64,000 nt of DNA from Cellulosimicrobium terreum (lineage in GTDB: Bacteria; Actinomycetota; Actinomycetes; Actinomycetales; Cellulomonadaceae): NCBI GenBank assembly GCA_014803435.1, contig JACYFD010000001.1, positions 806,001 to 870,000 of the forward strand. The letters are read 5' to 3'. A program made the position numbers and the translations under genes. The notes beneath the pieces are model-generated. The model saw only the letters and a list, made by a program, of their open reading frames with translations, searched no databases and had not been told where the DNA came from. Below are positions 35,272-44,324 of this stretch, one piece after another. Numbering within the stretch: position 1 is the first letter of the stretch; each line of letters starts with the position of its first letter.

Positions 35272-36492
35272 GTGCTAGGCCAGTTCGCCTGGATCACCGC
35301 GGGACGGGTGACCGCGGCCATCCTCCAGGCACTCACCTTCGGAGCGCTCGCGCTCCTCGTGACCCCCGCCGCGCTCGGCGCTGTGGGCACGCTCCTGGCA
35401 CTCCTCCTCGTGCTGCAGACGTTGTGCGACCTCGGCGTCTCGACGTACCTGGTCCGCACCCGGGCCGCCTCGCCCGACGACGGCCGGATCCGGTCGGCAG
35501 TCGTCCTCAACCGCATCACCACCGTGCCGCTGCTGCTGGTCGGGGTCGTGCTCGCGGTCGTCGTGAGCGCGCTGCACGACGACGTCTCGCTCGGCATGCT
35601 CCTCCCGCTCGCCGTCTGGGCGGCCGCGGAACGCAACGCGGAGACGGTCGCCGGGATCGCGCTCGCCGACGGCCGGGCGAGCTTCACCGTCTTCAACCTC
35701 GTGCTGAGGCGTGCTGTCATGGCGGCAGGGTTCTTCCTGCTCGGATGGTGGGGGGTCGAGGCGATCCTCGCCTACGGGCTCGCCTCCGCCCTCGGGGCCC
35801 TGTTGTCGGTCCTGTGGACCAACGCCGTCACGCCGCTCCCGACGGCTCGCGTCGCCCTGTCGACCGTCGCTCGAGAGGCCCGTGCCTACTGGGCGAACTC
35901 CGTCGCGGTCCAGGCACGCAACCTGGACGTCGCCGTCGTGTCCGGCGTCGCGGGCGCCGCCGCAGCGGGCGTCTACTCCCTCGCGAGCCGGCTCGTTGTC
36001 CCGCTGCGCCTGGTCCCGACGTCGCTGGCCACCGCGGTGCTGCCCCATGCCGCCCGGACCCGCGAGCACGACGATCGTCGCCGGGTCATGGTGAACGTGG
36101 CCTGGATCCTCGGGGCAGTCTCCGTGCTGTACGTCGGGCTCGCTCTCACCCTGCCGTGGGTCGTCGCGGCCTTTCCCGGCCTGGAGCCGGTGGAACCAGC
36201 CGTACCCGCGACGCAGATCCTCCTTCTCGCGCTCCCGTTCGCGGCGTCGGGCTCGGTCGCGTCGGCACTGCTCCAGGCGCGCGGGCTCGCAGGGTTCGTG
36301 TCGAGGGTCGCCGTGCTCATGTCGGCCGTCTGCCTCGTCGGTGCGGGGGTCGGCGGCGCCGTCTCGGGGGCGACCGGGGCCGCCGCTGCGTTCGCCGTGG
36401 CGCTCACGCTGCAGGCCGTCGTCCTGGGTGCCAAGGTCAGGACTGTCACCCGGGAGGACGTGTCCCAGCTCCATCCGGTCCCCGACGTCTGA
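35272..36492 (+). CDS. Oligosaccharide flippase (Wzx-like MOP family)
   Basis: 406 aa from a GTG, almost entirely hydrophobic with about 12 helices. It starts LGQFAWITAGRVTAAILQALTFGAL, typical of the polysaccharide flippase N-terminus. It should carry lipid-linked EPS repeat units across the membrane. It is followed 13 nt later by the pyruvyl transferase gene. Confidence 0.87.
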   Translation: MLGQFAWITAGRVTAAILQALTFGALALLVTPAALGAVGTLLALLLVLQTLCDLGVSTYLVRTRAASPDDGRIRSAVVLNRITTVPLLLVGVVLAVVVSALHDDVSLGMLLPLAVWAAAERNAETVAGIALADGRASFTVFNLVLRRAVMAAGFFLLGWWGVEAILAYGLASALGALLSVLWTNAVTPLPTARVALSTVAREARAYWANSVAVQARNLDVAVVSGVAGAAAAGVYSLASRLVVPLRLVPTSLATAVLPHAARTREHDDRRRVMVNVAWILGAVSVLYVGLALTLPWVVAAFPGLEPVEPAVPATQILLLALPFAASGSVASALLQARGLAGFVSRVAVLMSAVCLVGAGVGGAVSGATGAAAAFAVALTLQAVVLGAKVRTVTREDVSQLHPVPDV

Positions 36493-36505
36493 GGAGGAGA
36501 GGAAC

Positions 36506-37564
36506 GTGCCACCCGCGTCGATCGCGTTCTGCAGCGTCGTCGCCCAGGAGGACAACCTGGGCGACGTCGTCATCCGGCGCGAGATGGTGGAGTGGCTCGT
36601 GGGGGCGTGCGACCGGGTGTACGCGTACGCCGGCTCGCTCGAGCCGTCGTACGTCGCAGCCCTCGAGCTCGGGGACCGGGTCGTGGTCGTGCGGAGCGCC
36701 GCGCGCTTCCAGGCCGGGCTGGTGCGCGCCGTGCTGACGCCGTCCGTCGTCCCGGTGCTGACCTTCGCGCCCGGGCCGGCTCTCCTCGTCGGCAGCCTCC
36801 GTGCGCTCGCCCGCGAGACGGTCAACCTGGTCAACGTCCTGCTCGTACGGGCGGGGAACGGGCGGGTGCTGACGCTCGGCCGCTCCGTCCGGGGGAGCTC
36901 CCGGCCGGCGCGCGCGCTCGAGCGGTCCTCGTTCCGCGCGCACGACCTGTACGTCGCGCGCGACGAGGTCACCCGGTCGATCCTCGGCGCCGGGGTCGTC
37001 GTCGCGCCGGACCTCGCCCTCGCGACGATCGACGACGCGGGCGAGGACGCGCAGCACCGGTCCAGGCTCGTGCTGTCCTTCCGCGGCGACCGGCAGGTCG
37101 ACGACCGCCTGTTCGCCGACCTGCTGGACGTCGCACGCCGGCTCGGTCTCGAGCCCGTGCTCGTGACGCAGGTGGCACGCGACGACGCTCAGCACAGGCG
37201 CCTCGCCCGGCACCACGAGGTCGCTCACCTCGGGTGGGACGGTACCGGGCACCACGAGCAGCTCGAACAGGTGGGTGCGGTCATGCGACAGACCGAGGTC
37301 GTCGTCAGCGACCGGCTCCACGCCCTGGTCCTGGGCGCACGGGCCGGTGCCGTCGTGGCCCCGGTCGTCCACGACCGCGTCGACAAGCTCACCGCCACGC
37401 TCGCCGCCGTGCCGACCGGCCCAGCGAGATCCGAGCTGTCGGGCGCGCTCCTCGCCCTGGGCATCGCACCCGTCGTCGTCGACGCCGCGGCCGCCCGCGC
37501 GACGCTCCTGCGGGTCCGGGCGGACGTCGAGCGCCGGGTCGTCGGGCGAAGGATCCGGTCATGA
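36506..37564 (+). CDS. Polysaccharide pyruvyl transferase family protein
   Basis: 352 aa from the GTG at 36506, preceded by a strong GAGGAGGAGAGGA ribosome-binding site. Two Rossmann-like halves are visible. The C-terminal core VVVSDRLHALVLGARAGAVVAPV is the conserved SDR-H-P/A motif of CsaB/WcaK-type enzymes, which transfer pyruvate from PEP to sugar residues and add negative charge. Its stop overlaps the start of the polymerase gene by 4 nt. A second member of the family is encoded at 41239. Confidence 0.85.
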   Translation: MPPASIAFCSVVAQEDNLGDVVIRREMVEWLVGACDRVYAYAGSLEPSYVAALELGDRVVVVRSAARFQAGLVRAVLTPSVVPVLTFAPGPALLVGSLRALARETVNLVNVLLVRAGNGRVLTLGRSVRGSSRPARALERSSFRAHDLYVARDEVTRSILGAGVVVAPDLALATIDDAGEDAQHRSRLVLSFRGDRQVDDRLFADLLDVARRLGLEPVLVTQVARDDAQHRRLARHHEVAHLGWDGTGHHEQLEQVGAVMRQTEVVVSDRLHALVLGARAGAVVAPVVHDRVDKLTATLAAVPTGPARSELSGALLALGIAPVVVDAAAARATLLRVRADVERRVVGRRIRS

Positions 37565-39015
37565 CGTCGGTCCCGGTCACGGTCCCTGTCCTCACGACGG
37601 TCATGGGGCTGGTCCTGCTCCTCGGGGCGGGCGGCCTGCGTCGGGGTGCGCTCCTCGGCCCGCTCGGTCTCGCCACGGGCATGCTGGTCGCCGTCTTCGG
37701 TGTCCGACCCCTGCTCATGGCCCAGCGGGACTCGTTCGACTTCTACGGCCTGCGCGTCACCGACGGGTTCGTGCTCGCCTCCTGGATCGGCCTGGTAGCG
37801 CTCGTCTGCCTCTACACCGGCTACGGGCTCGCGTCGCTCGCGCGCCGCTCCCGCCTGCGGGTCGGTCCGCCCGGCCGTGCAGCACGACCGCGACCCGCCG
37901 TGCCGGACCCTGCCGTGCCGGACCCTGTCGTGCCCGACCCTGCTCTGCCGGAACCCCCGATGCGGGCCGCGCTGCTCACCGCCGTCGTCCTCGTCGGGGC
38001 CTGGTTCGTCGCGCTCGCGGCGTTCGGCGGCGGGATCTCCTTCCTCGCGCTCATGTTCGCCGGGCGGTCGGACCAGGTCGCCGCGCGGATGAGCGGCCTG
38101 CCCGCTCTCGTCATGGCGCTGCCGGTGGTCGGTGCGCTCGTGCTGGCCGTCGTGCGCGTCCAGCTCGAGCGCGTCCGTCGCCTGTCGGCCGGTGAGCGCC
38201 TCGCCTTCTGGGCCACGATCGCCGCCGCCGTCGTGCCGGCCACCGCGCTCGGGACCAGGCGGTTCCTGTTGCCGGTGCTGATCCTCGCGCTGGTCGCCGC
38301 CCTGGCACCGTCGTGGAACCGGCGGGTCCGTGCCTCCCAGGTCGCCCTGGGGATCGGGGCACTCGTGGTGCTCGCGACCGTCCCCTTCGTCCGCAGCGCC
38401 GGGTCCCGGACCCCGGGGACCTCGCTGACCGGCGCGATGGTGGACTACTACGGGTCGACGGGACCGACGTCGGTCGTCGAGAAGTTCTTCCTCTCCTACG
38501 ACACCGAGATGTTCTCCTACGTCGCCTACGTGGCCCCACGGCTCGGCGCCGACATGCCGTGGGGTCGAGGACGCGGCACCGTGGTCGAGCTCCTCACTGC
38601 GCCCCTCCCCGCCGGCGTCGTGAGCGAGTCCTGGAGCAACGAGCGCTTGACGTCGCTCTTCGGCGGGTCCTGCGGGGAGTTCTTGTGCCCGGTCCCCAGC
38701 CTGCCCGGCGCGCTGTACTTCGACCTCGCCATGGTCGGCGTCGTGCTGGGGATGGTGCTGTTCGGCTGGGCGGTCCGCGCCGCCGAGTCGGGCCCGGTGA
38801 CCGGCACCGGCGCACGGCTCGTCGTCGCGATGGGGTTCATCGCGTTCGTGCCCAACGTCGTGCGCGGGAACCCCGCGACCCAGCTCGCGATCCTCGCGCA
38901 GATCGTGGTCGTGGCTCTGGTTGTCCTGTGGGTGCTCGGCAGGAGCGGTCGAGCGGTCGGTCGGCGACCCCGGCCGACCCGGGCGACCGTCGACGTCGGG
39001 GGAGGCGTGTCGTGA
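37561..39015 (+). CDS. Wzy-like polysaccharide polymerase
   Basis: 484 aa from ATG 37561, polytopic with about 11 helices and a large periplasmic loop (about 290-380; SGSRTPGTSLTGAMVDYYGS...), as in O-antigen polymerases. Between helices near 110-135 is a tandem VPDP repeat encoded by 15-bp units. Wzy proteins are poorly conserved, so the call rests on topology plus position between pyruvyl transferase and glycosyltransferase genes. It overlaps both neighbours by 4 nt. Confidence 0.75.
   Translation: MTSVPVTVPVLTTVMGLVLLLGAGGLRRGALLGPLGLATGMLVAVFGVRPLLMAQRDSFDFYGLRVTDGFVLASWIGLVALVCLYTGYGLASLARRSRLRVGPPGRAARPRPAVPDPAVPDPVVPDPALPEPPMRAALLTAVVLVGAWFVALAAFGGGISFLALMFAGRSDQVAARMSGLPALVMALPVVGALVLAVVRVQLERVRRLSAGERLAFWATIAAAVVPATALGTRRFLLPVLILALVAALAPSWNRRVRASQVALGIGALVVLATVPFVRSAGSRTPGTSLTGAMVDYYGSTGPTSVVEKFFLSYDTEMFSYVAYVAPRLGADMPWGRGRGTVVELLTAPLPAGVVSESWSNERLTSLFGGSCGEFLCPVPSLPGALYFDLAMVGVVLGMVLFGWAVRAAESGPVTGTGARLVVAMGFIAFVPNVVRGNPATQLAILAQIVVVALVVLWVLGRSGRAVGRRPRPTRATVDVGGGVS
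37897..37956 (+). repeat. Four 15-bp in-frame tandem repeats in the wzy-like gene
   Basis: Four consecutive 15-nt units (consensus GCCGTGCCGGACCCT) encode AVPDP, AVPDP, VVPDP and ALPEP. Copy number could change by slippage without breaking the frame. Confidence 0.85.
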
Positions 39016-40145
39016 CGCGCGCAGCGCGCGTCGCGATCACGCAGCCGTACGTGCCGGTGTACCGGGAGCAGCTGTTCGCGCAGGTGATCGACTCGTTGGC
39101 GCGCCAGGGAGTCGAGGCGCGCGTGTTCTTCGGGGGCGACGTCGAGCAGATGCGTCGACGACGCGAGCGGGGTGACATGGCCGACGTGCCCTGGGCGACG
39201 CAGGTGCGTGCCCGGGTGCTGCGTCTGGGGCGTGGTGGCCGCCACGCGATCTACCGCGAGCTGCCGTCAGGATGGCGCGACGCGGTCCTCCTCACCGAGA
39301 TGCAGGCCGGCAACGTGAACGCGATCGTCGCCGCGGCGAGGCGGCGCCCCTTCGTGACGTGGGGCCACGGCGCGGCGTACACGACCGACGACGTGCGGGT
39401 CGCGTCGTGGCTCGAGTCGCGCGTCAACCGCCGGGCCGCGCACGTGCTAACGTACACCGAGGGTGGTCGCCGGGCGGTGATCGACGCGACGGGTCTGCCC
39501 GCGGACCGGGTGACGTCGTTCGACAACTCCACCGACACTGCCGCGCTGCGCGACGCGGTGGCGCGGCTCGACGACGCGGCGATCGACCGCTACCGCCAGG
39601 AGATCGGTCTGCCCGGCGACGCCGTGCCTGCCCTCCTGCTCGGGGCGCTCAACGAGCACAAGCTGCCAGAGCTGGTCCGGGACGCAGCCGTGCGGACGTT
39701 CGCCCGAGACCCGCGGGCGTGGCTCGTCGTGGCGGGGGACGGGCCCTGCATGGCGACTTTCCGCGAGCTTGCCGACCGGACGGGACGCGTCACCGTCCTG
39801 GGACAGATCACGACCCAGGACATCGCCCGCGCGGGGTCGGTCTCGCGGTTCGTGCTCAACCCCGGCCGGGTCGGGCTCGTCGCGGTCGATGCCCTGGCGC
39901 TGGGACTCCCGGTGCTGACCACCCTCGCCGGACGGCACGCTCCGGAGCTCGAGTACCTGCGCGAGGGCGAGGAGGTCGTGACCGTGGACGGCAGCGCGGA
40001 GGCGCTCACGCGTGCGTGGCTGGACCTCGTGCGCCGGGACACCGGAGGAGACCCGGTGACGGAGCGATCGTCGATCCCGTCGATCGCAGCGTCCGCGGAC
40101 GTCGTCGCGCGCACGCTCCGCGGGGTCGTCGAGGCCGTCGCATGA
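39012..40145 (+). CDS. Glycosyltransferase (GT4-like)
   Basis: 377 aa from GTG 39012. The acceptor-side N-terminal half starts VAITQPYVPVYREQLFAQVI. The donor half has VVAGDGPCMATFRELA and NPGRVGLVAVDALALGLPVLTT, the GT-B phosphate-binding region. It is expected to add one sugar of the EPS repeat unit on the cytosolic face. Stop overlaps the next start (ATGA). Confidence 0.85.
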   Translation: MTRAARVAITQPYVPVYREQLFAQVIDSLARQGVEARVFFGGDVEQMRRRRERGDMADVPWATQVRARVLRLGRGGRHAIYRELPSGWRDAVLLTEMQAGNVNAIVAAARRRPFVTWGHGAAYTTDDVRVASWLESRVNRRAAHVLTYTEGGRRAVIDATGLPADRVTSFDNSTDTAALRDAVARLDDAAIDRYRQEIGLPGDAVPALLLGALNEHKLPELVRDAAVRTFARDPRAWLVVAGDGPCMATFRELADRTGRVTVLGQITTQDIARAGSVSRFVLNPGRVGLVAVDALALGLPVLTTLAGRHAPELEYLREGEEVVTVDGSAEALTRAWLDLVRRDTGGDPVTERSSIPSIAASADVVARTLRGVVEAVA

Positions 40146-41242
40146 GGGTGGTGCACTACTACGCGAGGTTCCTCGTGCACCCGTCCGGGGTCACGAGCTC
40201 GATCGAGGGCTGGGTGCGGGTCGCCCGGCGCGCCGGTCATGACGTCGAGATCTGGTGCGCACCCGTCGACCACCCTCGTGCGCTTCCCGACGACGTCGCG
40301 GGCCTGGTGCGAGCCGTCCCGCACCTGGGGCGTGGACGGACGTCGTGGCTGCCCCGGGGGGTCGGGCGAAGGATCCGCGGGGGTGACGTGTGCTACCTGC
40401 ACGAGGGGTGGGTGGCGAGCAACGCCGTGGCCGCCAGCGTCGTGCGACGGCGCGGCGCGACACTCGTCCTGATGCCGCACGGGGTGTACGAACCGGGCGT
40501 CGTCACGCGGACGCGCGACGTCCTGGGCATCCGTCGGGCTGTCGAGCGGTCGGTCCTTCGTCGTGTCGACCGGCTCCACGTCTTCTACCCGTCGGAGGCG
40601 GGGCTCGTCACCGCGACGGGTTCGCCACGCCGCCCGTACGTCGCCCTCCCGAACGGCGCGCCTGAGCCGGCCGACGTCGTCCCCTGGCAAGGAGGCGGCG
40701 GGTACTTCCTGTGGATGGGGCGGTACGACGTGGTCCACAAGGGCATCGACCACCTGCTGCTCCAGTGGAGCCGGCTGCCGCGGCCGCGCCCTCGTCTCGT
40801 CCTCGCCGGTCCGGACTTCCAGGGCGGTCGCGCCCGGACGGTCGCCCTGGTCGCGCGCCTCGGGCTCCAGGACGACGTGGAGGTGCTCGGCAACGCCGAC
40901 GACGCCCGGAAGGCCGCGCTCGCACGGGACTGCAGCGCGTACCTGCACCCGTCCCGGTGGGAATCGTGCAGCATCATGCTGCTGGAGATGCTGGCGTCCG
41001 GCGTGCCCGTGCTCGTGTCGCGCTCGATCCACGCGACGTCCGACCTCGTCGCCGCGGGTGCGGTGGTGTCGCACGACTTCTCGACCGGTGACGGACTGGG
41101 CGACGCGCTCGCACGCGTGGCGGACGACGCCGAGCTCGGGTGGTCGGCACGGGGCTGGGTCCAGGTCTCCGCGACGTGGGACCGGGTCGGCGACCGGTAC
41201 GCCGGCTGGCTCGACACTCTCGCGCAAGGTCCGGCCTCGTGA
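40142..41242 (+). CDS. Glycosyltransferase family 4 protein
   Basis: 366 aa GT-B enzyme. LPNGAPEPADVV, FLWMGRYDVVHKGIDHLLLQWS and the HPSRWESCSIMLLEMLASGVPVLVS block (E-x7-E type donor site) are clear GT4 signatures. Donor and acceptor unknown. ATG 40142 overlaps the previous stop and the GTG of the next gene overlaps its own stop. Confidence 0.9.
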   Translation: MRVVHYYARFLVHPSGVTSSIEGWVRVARRAGHDVEIWCAPVDHPRALPDDVAGLVRAVPHLGRGRTSWLPRGVGRRIRGGDVCYLHEGWVASNAVAASVVRRRGATLVLMPHGVYEPGVVTRTRDVLGIRRAVERSVLRRVDRLHVFYPSEAGLVTATGSPRRPYVALPNGAPEPADVVPWQGGGGYFLWMGRYDVVHKGIDHLLLQWSRLPRPRPRLVLAGPDFQGGRARTVALVARLGLQDDVEVLGNADDARKAALARDCSAYLHPSRWESCSIMLLEMLASGVPVLVSRSIHATSDLVAAGAVVSHDFSTGDGLGDALARVADDAELGWSARGWVQVSATWDRVGDRYAGWLDTLAQGPAS

Positions 41243-42183
41243 TCGTCGTCGTCGACCCCGGCACGGCGTCGACGAACACCGGTGACCAGATCATCTCGGA
41301 GGCGGTTCGCGACGAGCTGGTCCTGCCGCTGCGGGCGCGGGGCGAGGTGGTGGAGCTGGTCCCGATGCACGGTGCGCTCACGGACACCCATCGCGAGCTC
41401 GTGTCGCGCGCCTCGGACGTCGTCGTCTGCGGGACGAACCTGCTCTCCGACCACATGCGTTTCCGCCGCTCGTGGCCGTGGTCCGTCGACGACATCGAGC
41501 TCGCCGCCGGCCGGCTCACGTTCTTCGGGGTCGGGTGGTGGCAGTACCAGCGTGCCGGCATCGACCCCGTGTCGGCTGCGTGGCTGCGTCGGCTCGCGGG
41601 CCCGACGCCGTGGGCGGTGCGCGACGACTACTCGCTGCGGAGGTTGAGACGTGCTGGCGTCCCCGCGGTCCACACGAGCTGCCCGACGCTGTGGCGCGTC
41701 GCGAAGCAGGTCCTCCCCGGGGGGCAGCGGCGCGTGGTCGTGACGCTCACGGACTACAACCAGGACCCGCTCGCCGACGCGCGACTCGTCCGGACGCTGG
41801 TCGAGACCTTCGACGAGGTCGTGTTCTGGCCCCAGGGGCCCGGTGACACGCAGTACGTCGAGCACGTCCGCGCCGGCGCCGGGACGGTGCTCGGCCGTGA
41901 TCTCGCGGAGCTCGACGCGGCGCTCGTCGTGCCCGACACCGCGTACGTGGGCCTGCGCCTGCACGGCGGCATCCGGGCCATCCAGCGCGGTGTCCCGACG
42001 CTGATCCTCTCGGTCGACAACAGGGCGCTCGAGATCGCGCGATCCGTGGGGATACGGGCGCCGTCCCGCTACGCCTGGCGGTCCTACCAGGACGACCTGA
42101 GCGCGGGGACCGCGGTCAACGTCGACGTCCCGCGCGATGCGGTGGCGCGGTGGCGGAGCCGGTGGGGGATCGAGGCCGTATGA
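41239..42183 (+). CDS. Polysaccharide pyruvyl transferase family protein (second copy)
   Basis: 314 aa from GTG 41239. GTASTNTGDQIISEAVRDEL is the N-terminal GNxGD-like loop and VGLRLHGGIRAIQRGVPTLILSVDNRA is the C-terminal RxH motif of the family. It is only distantly similar to the 36506 gene product, so the two probably act on different sugars or positions. It resembles members annotated as pyruvyl transferases in capsule clusters. Confidence 0.85.
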   Translation: MIVVVDPGTASTNTGDQIISEAVRDELVLPLRARGEVVELVPMHGALTDTHRELVSRASDVVVCGTNLLSDHMRFRRSWPWSVDDIELAAGRLTFFGVGWWQYQRAGIDPVSAAWLRRLAGPTPWAVRDDYSLRRLRRAGVPAVHTSCPTLWRVAKQVLPGGQRRVVVTLTDYNQDPLADARLVRTLVETFDEVVFWPQGPGDTQYVEHVRAGAGTVLGRDLAELDAALVVPDTAYVGLRLHGGIRAIQRGVPTLILSVDNRALEIARSVGIRAPSRYAWRSYQDDLSAGTAVNVDVPRDAVARWRSRWGIEAV

Positions 42184-42539
42184 GAGCTTCTCGACGACGA
42201 CCGGGCGCGACGGCACTCCTCCTCGTCCCCGGACGCGCGGTCGAGCCGCAGCTCGACCCGTCGTTCGACTTCGTCCTTGTCACCGACGAGGACGCGTGGC
42301 AGGACGTCGCGACCGCGGGCCTCGATCCGATCATCACCCACGTCCGGTTCAGCGTCACGGACCCGCGCAGCCGTGCGGCGGCGAGGCTCGGCCGGGCGAT
42401 CATGCCGTGGCGATGGCGGCGCAACCTCCTCAATGCCGGGATCGCGACGGTGCACTACTCGGCCGGGGCGCCGTGGGCCCCGCTGATCGGTGCCCGTCTG
42501 GCCGGGATCCGGCTCACGCGGCGCAACCCCGGTCGGTAG
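42180..42539 (+). CDS. Small protein of the EPS cluster, unknown function
   Basis: 119 aa from ATG 42180, coupled by ATGA to the pyruvyl transferase gene. It starts with a basic stretch, then LLLVPGRAVEPQLDPSFDFVLVTDEDAW, and a central RLGRAIMPWRWRRNLLNAG. No domain is recognised; the N-terminal part could be a fragment of a sugar-nucleotide-handling fold. Its last 26 nt overlap the end of the convergent glycosyltransferase gene. Confidence 0.7.
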   Translation: MRASRRRPGATALLLVPGRAVEPQLDPSFDFVLVTDEDAWQDVATAGLDPIITHVRFSVTDPRSRAAARLGRAIMPWRWRRNLLNAGIATVHYSAGAPWAPLIGARLAGIRLTRRNPGR

Positions 42540-43713
42540 GTCCGTCCGTCGCGGTGGTCCGCGAGCGAGCGGCCGCGTACGCCACCACCAGCGCGTCGGC
42601 CACGGCGTCCACGGAGAAGGACTCCTCGACGAGCCGCCGCGCGCTGGCACCTCGCCTGTCGAGGTCCGCCGGGTCGGTGAGCAGGCCTGCCAGAGGCTCG
42701 ACCAGCGCGTCCGGGTCGTCCGGCACGACGACGCCGGCTCCCGCACGCTCGACGGCGTCGGCGAGCCCGTCGGACTGCGTCACGACGACGGGGACACCCA
42801 CCGACATCGCCTCCAGCACGCTCATCGGGAGGGGTTCGTCGACCGAGGGGAGGACATAGACGCTCGCGCGGGCCAACCGGGCGAGCGTCGCGTCGGGCGG
42901 CACACCTCCCTCCCACCGGACGCGCTCGCGGACCTCGTCGGGCAGGGCGTCGATCGCGGCTCGAACGACCGGGCCCTCGCCCTCGTCCGGTCCGACCAGG
43001 GTGAACTGCACGTCGGGGAAGCGAGGTGTCAGGGCTGCGGCGGCCCGCACGAACGCGAGCGGTCGCTTCCGGCGGTGCAGCCGGGCCAGGAAGAGGACCT
43101 CCCGCGGCCCGGACGTGCCGCCGTCCGCGGATGTCTGCGACGAGGGGCCGGGGAGCGGGACGCCGTTCACGAGCCGTCGAACGCGCAGGCGGGGGCCGAA
43201 GACGACCCGGAGGTCGCGTTCCTCCTGGTCGGTCAGGGCGAGAACCTGGCTCGCGTACCCGACGACGCGCCGGGTCAGCATCCGGTCCAGCGGACCGGCG
43301 AGGAGATGTCTGCTCGGCGCGACCATGCCGTGGGTCTGCGCGAGCAGGGGGCCGCCCGTCCGCATCCACGCGTGCGCCGCGGGGAGCGTCACCAGGTCTC
43401 GCGCCAGGTGGACGTGTGCGACGTCGAACCGGTCCTGGTGCGCGCGGACCCACCGTCTCATCCCCGGTGCGGCCAGACCGGCGAAGCCCGTCCCCGGTAC
43501 GACGCGTCGCGCCCGGAAGGTCCGGACCGGGACGCCGTCCCAGGTGGTCGGCAGCCGGTCGAACCCGGAGGCCGCCGCGAGGAGGACGGCGTCGTGCCCT
43601 CGCTCCCGGAGCGCGCGCACCTGGTTCGTCGCGACACGCACGGGTCCGCCGTACGAGCCGTCGGGCGTGATGAGCGTGGCGACGTGCAGGATCCGCAGGC
43701 GGGGGGCCGCCAC
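42514..43713 (-). CDS. Glycosyltransferase family 4 protein (minus strand)
   Basis: 399 aa from GTG 43713. LRILHVATLITPDGSYGGPVRVATNQV is the GT4 N-terminal loop, HGMVAPSRHLLAGPLDRML, NGVPLPG, LFLARLHRRKRPLAFVRAAA and PSVDEPLPMSVLEAMSVGVPVVVTQSDG follow. It is transcribed opposite to most EPS genes, with the acetyltransferase gene just upstream (1-nt gap). It should add a further sugar of the repeat unit. Confidence 0.9.
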   Translation of the reverse strand: MAAPRLRILHVATLITPDGSYGGPVRVATNQVRALRERGHDAVLLAAASGFDRLPTTWDGVPVRTFRARRVVPGTGFAGLAAPGMRRWVRAHQDRFDVAHVHLARDLVTLPAAHAWMRTGGPLLAQTHGMVAPSRHLLAGPLDRMLTRRVVGYASQVLALTDQEERDLRVVFGPRLRVRRLVNGVPLPGPSSQTSADGGTSGPREVLFLARLHRRKRPLAFVRAAAALTPRFPDVQFTLVGPDEGEGPVVRAAIDALPDEVRERVRWEGGVPPDATLARLARASVYVLPSVDEPLPMSVLEAMSVGVPVVVTQSDGLADAVERAGAGVVVPDDPDALVEPLAGLLTDPADLDRRGASARRLVEESFSVDAVADALVVAYAAARSRTTATDGPTDRGCAA

Positions 43714-43714
43714 G

Positions 43715-44281
43715 TCAGAACCGCCGCCGGTCCGAGAGCGAACGGCCGTCCCACACCGCGCCGTCGGGAACCTCCCCGCGAACGACGGAACCGGGGGTGA
43801 CGAGTGTCGAGCGGCCGAGCCGCGCACCGCCGAGGACGATGCAGCGGGCGGTGATCCAGGTACCGGCGCCGACGCTCACGGGTGCCGTCACGAGCCCCAT
43901 GTCCGTCCGGTGGCGATGGCTGCCGGTCGTGATGAACGACTCCTGCGACACCACGACGTCGTGGTCGATCCGGACGTGGTCCTGGTTGTGGATCCAGACA
44001 CCCTCACCGATCCAGCAGTCGGGCCCGACGTGCAGCTTCCACGGGAAGCGGACCCGGGTGCGCGGCCGGAAGATGACGCCGTCGCCGATCTCGGCACCGA
44101 AGAGCCGCAGCACCATGACGCGGATCCTGGAGCTCACCTGCCACGGGTTCGTGACGAAGAGCTGCTCGGCGACCCCCCACAGGAGGACGACGAGCGCCGG
44201 ACGGTTCCACGTCGCGCGCTCGCCCGGAGCGTTCGCGAGGGAGATCACGCGGACCATCCTCGGCGTGGCGTCGGGCCTCAT
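43715..44281 (-). CDS. WcaF-like colanic-acid-type O-acetyltransferase
   Basis: 188 aa. A hydrophobic N-terminal region (WNRPALVVLLWGVAEQLFVTNPWQVSS) and a left-handed beta-helix of hexapeptide repeats (about 65-170; IGDGVIFRPRTRVRFPWKLHVG, SVGAGTWITARCIVLGGARLG) fit the WcaF/NodL/LacA acyltransferase group. The conserved His lies in TTGSHRHRTD. It uses acetyl-CoA to acetylate an EPS sugar. It is co-transcribed with the following glycosyltransferase gene. Confidence 0.88.
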   Translation of the reverse strand: MRPDATPRMVRVISLANAPGERATWNRPALVVLLWGVAEQLFVTNPWQVSSRIRVMVLRLFGAEIGDGVIFRPRTRVRFPWKLHVGPDCWIGEGVWIHNQDHVRIDHDVVVSQESFITTGSHRHRTDMGLVTAPVSVGAGTWITARCIVLGGARLGRSTLVTPGSVVRGEVPDGAVWDGRSLSDRRRF

Positions 44282-44324
44282 CCGTCCCCCAGCAGATCGA
44301 CGGCCGCGCCGTTATGGTGCAAGC

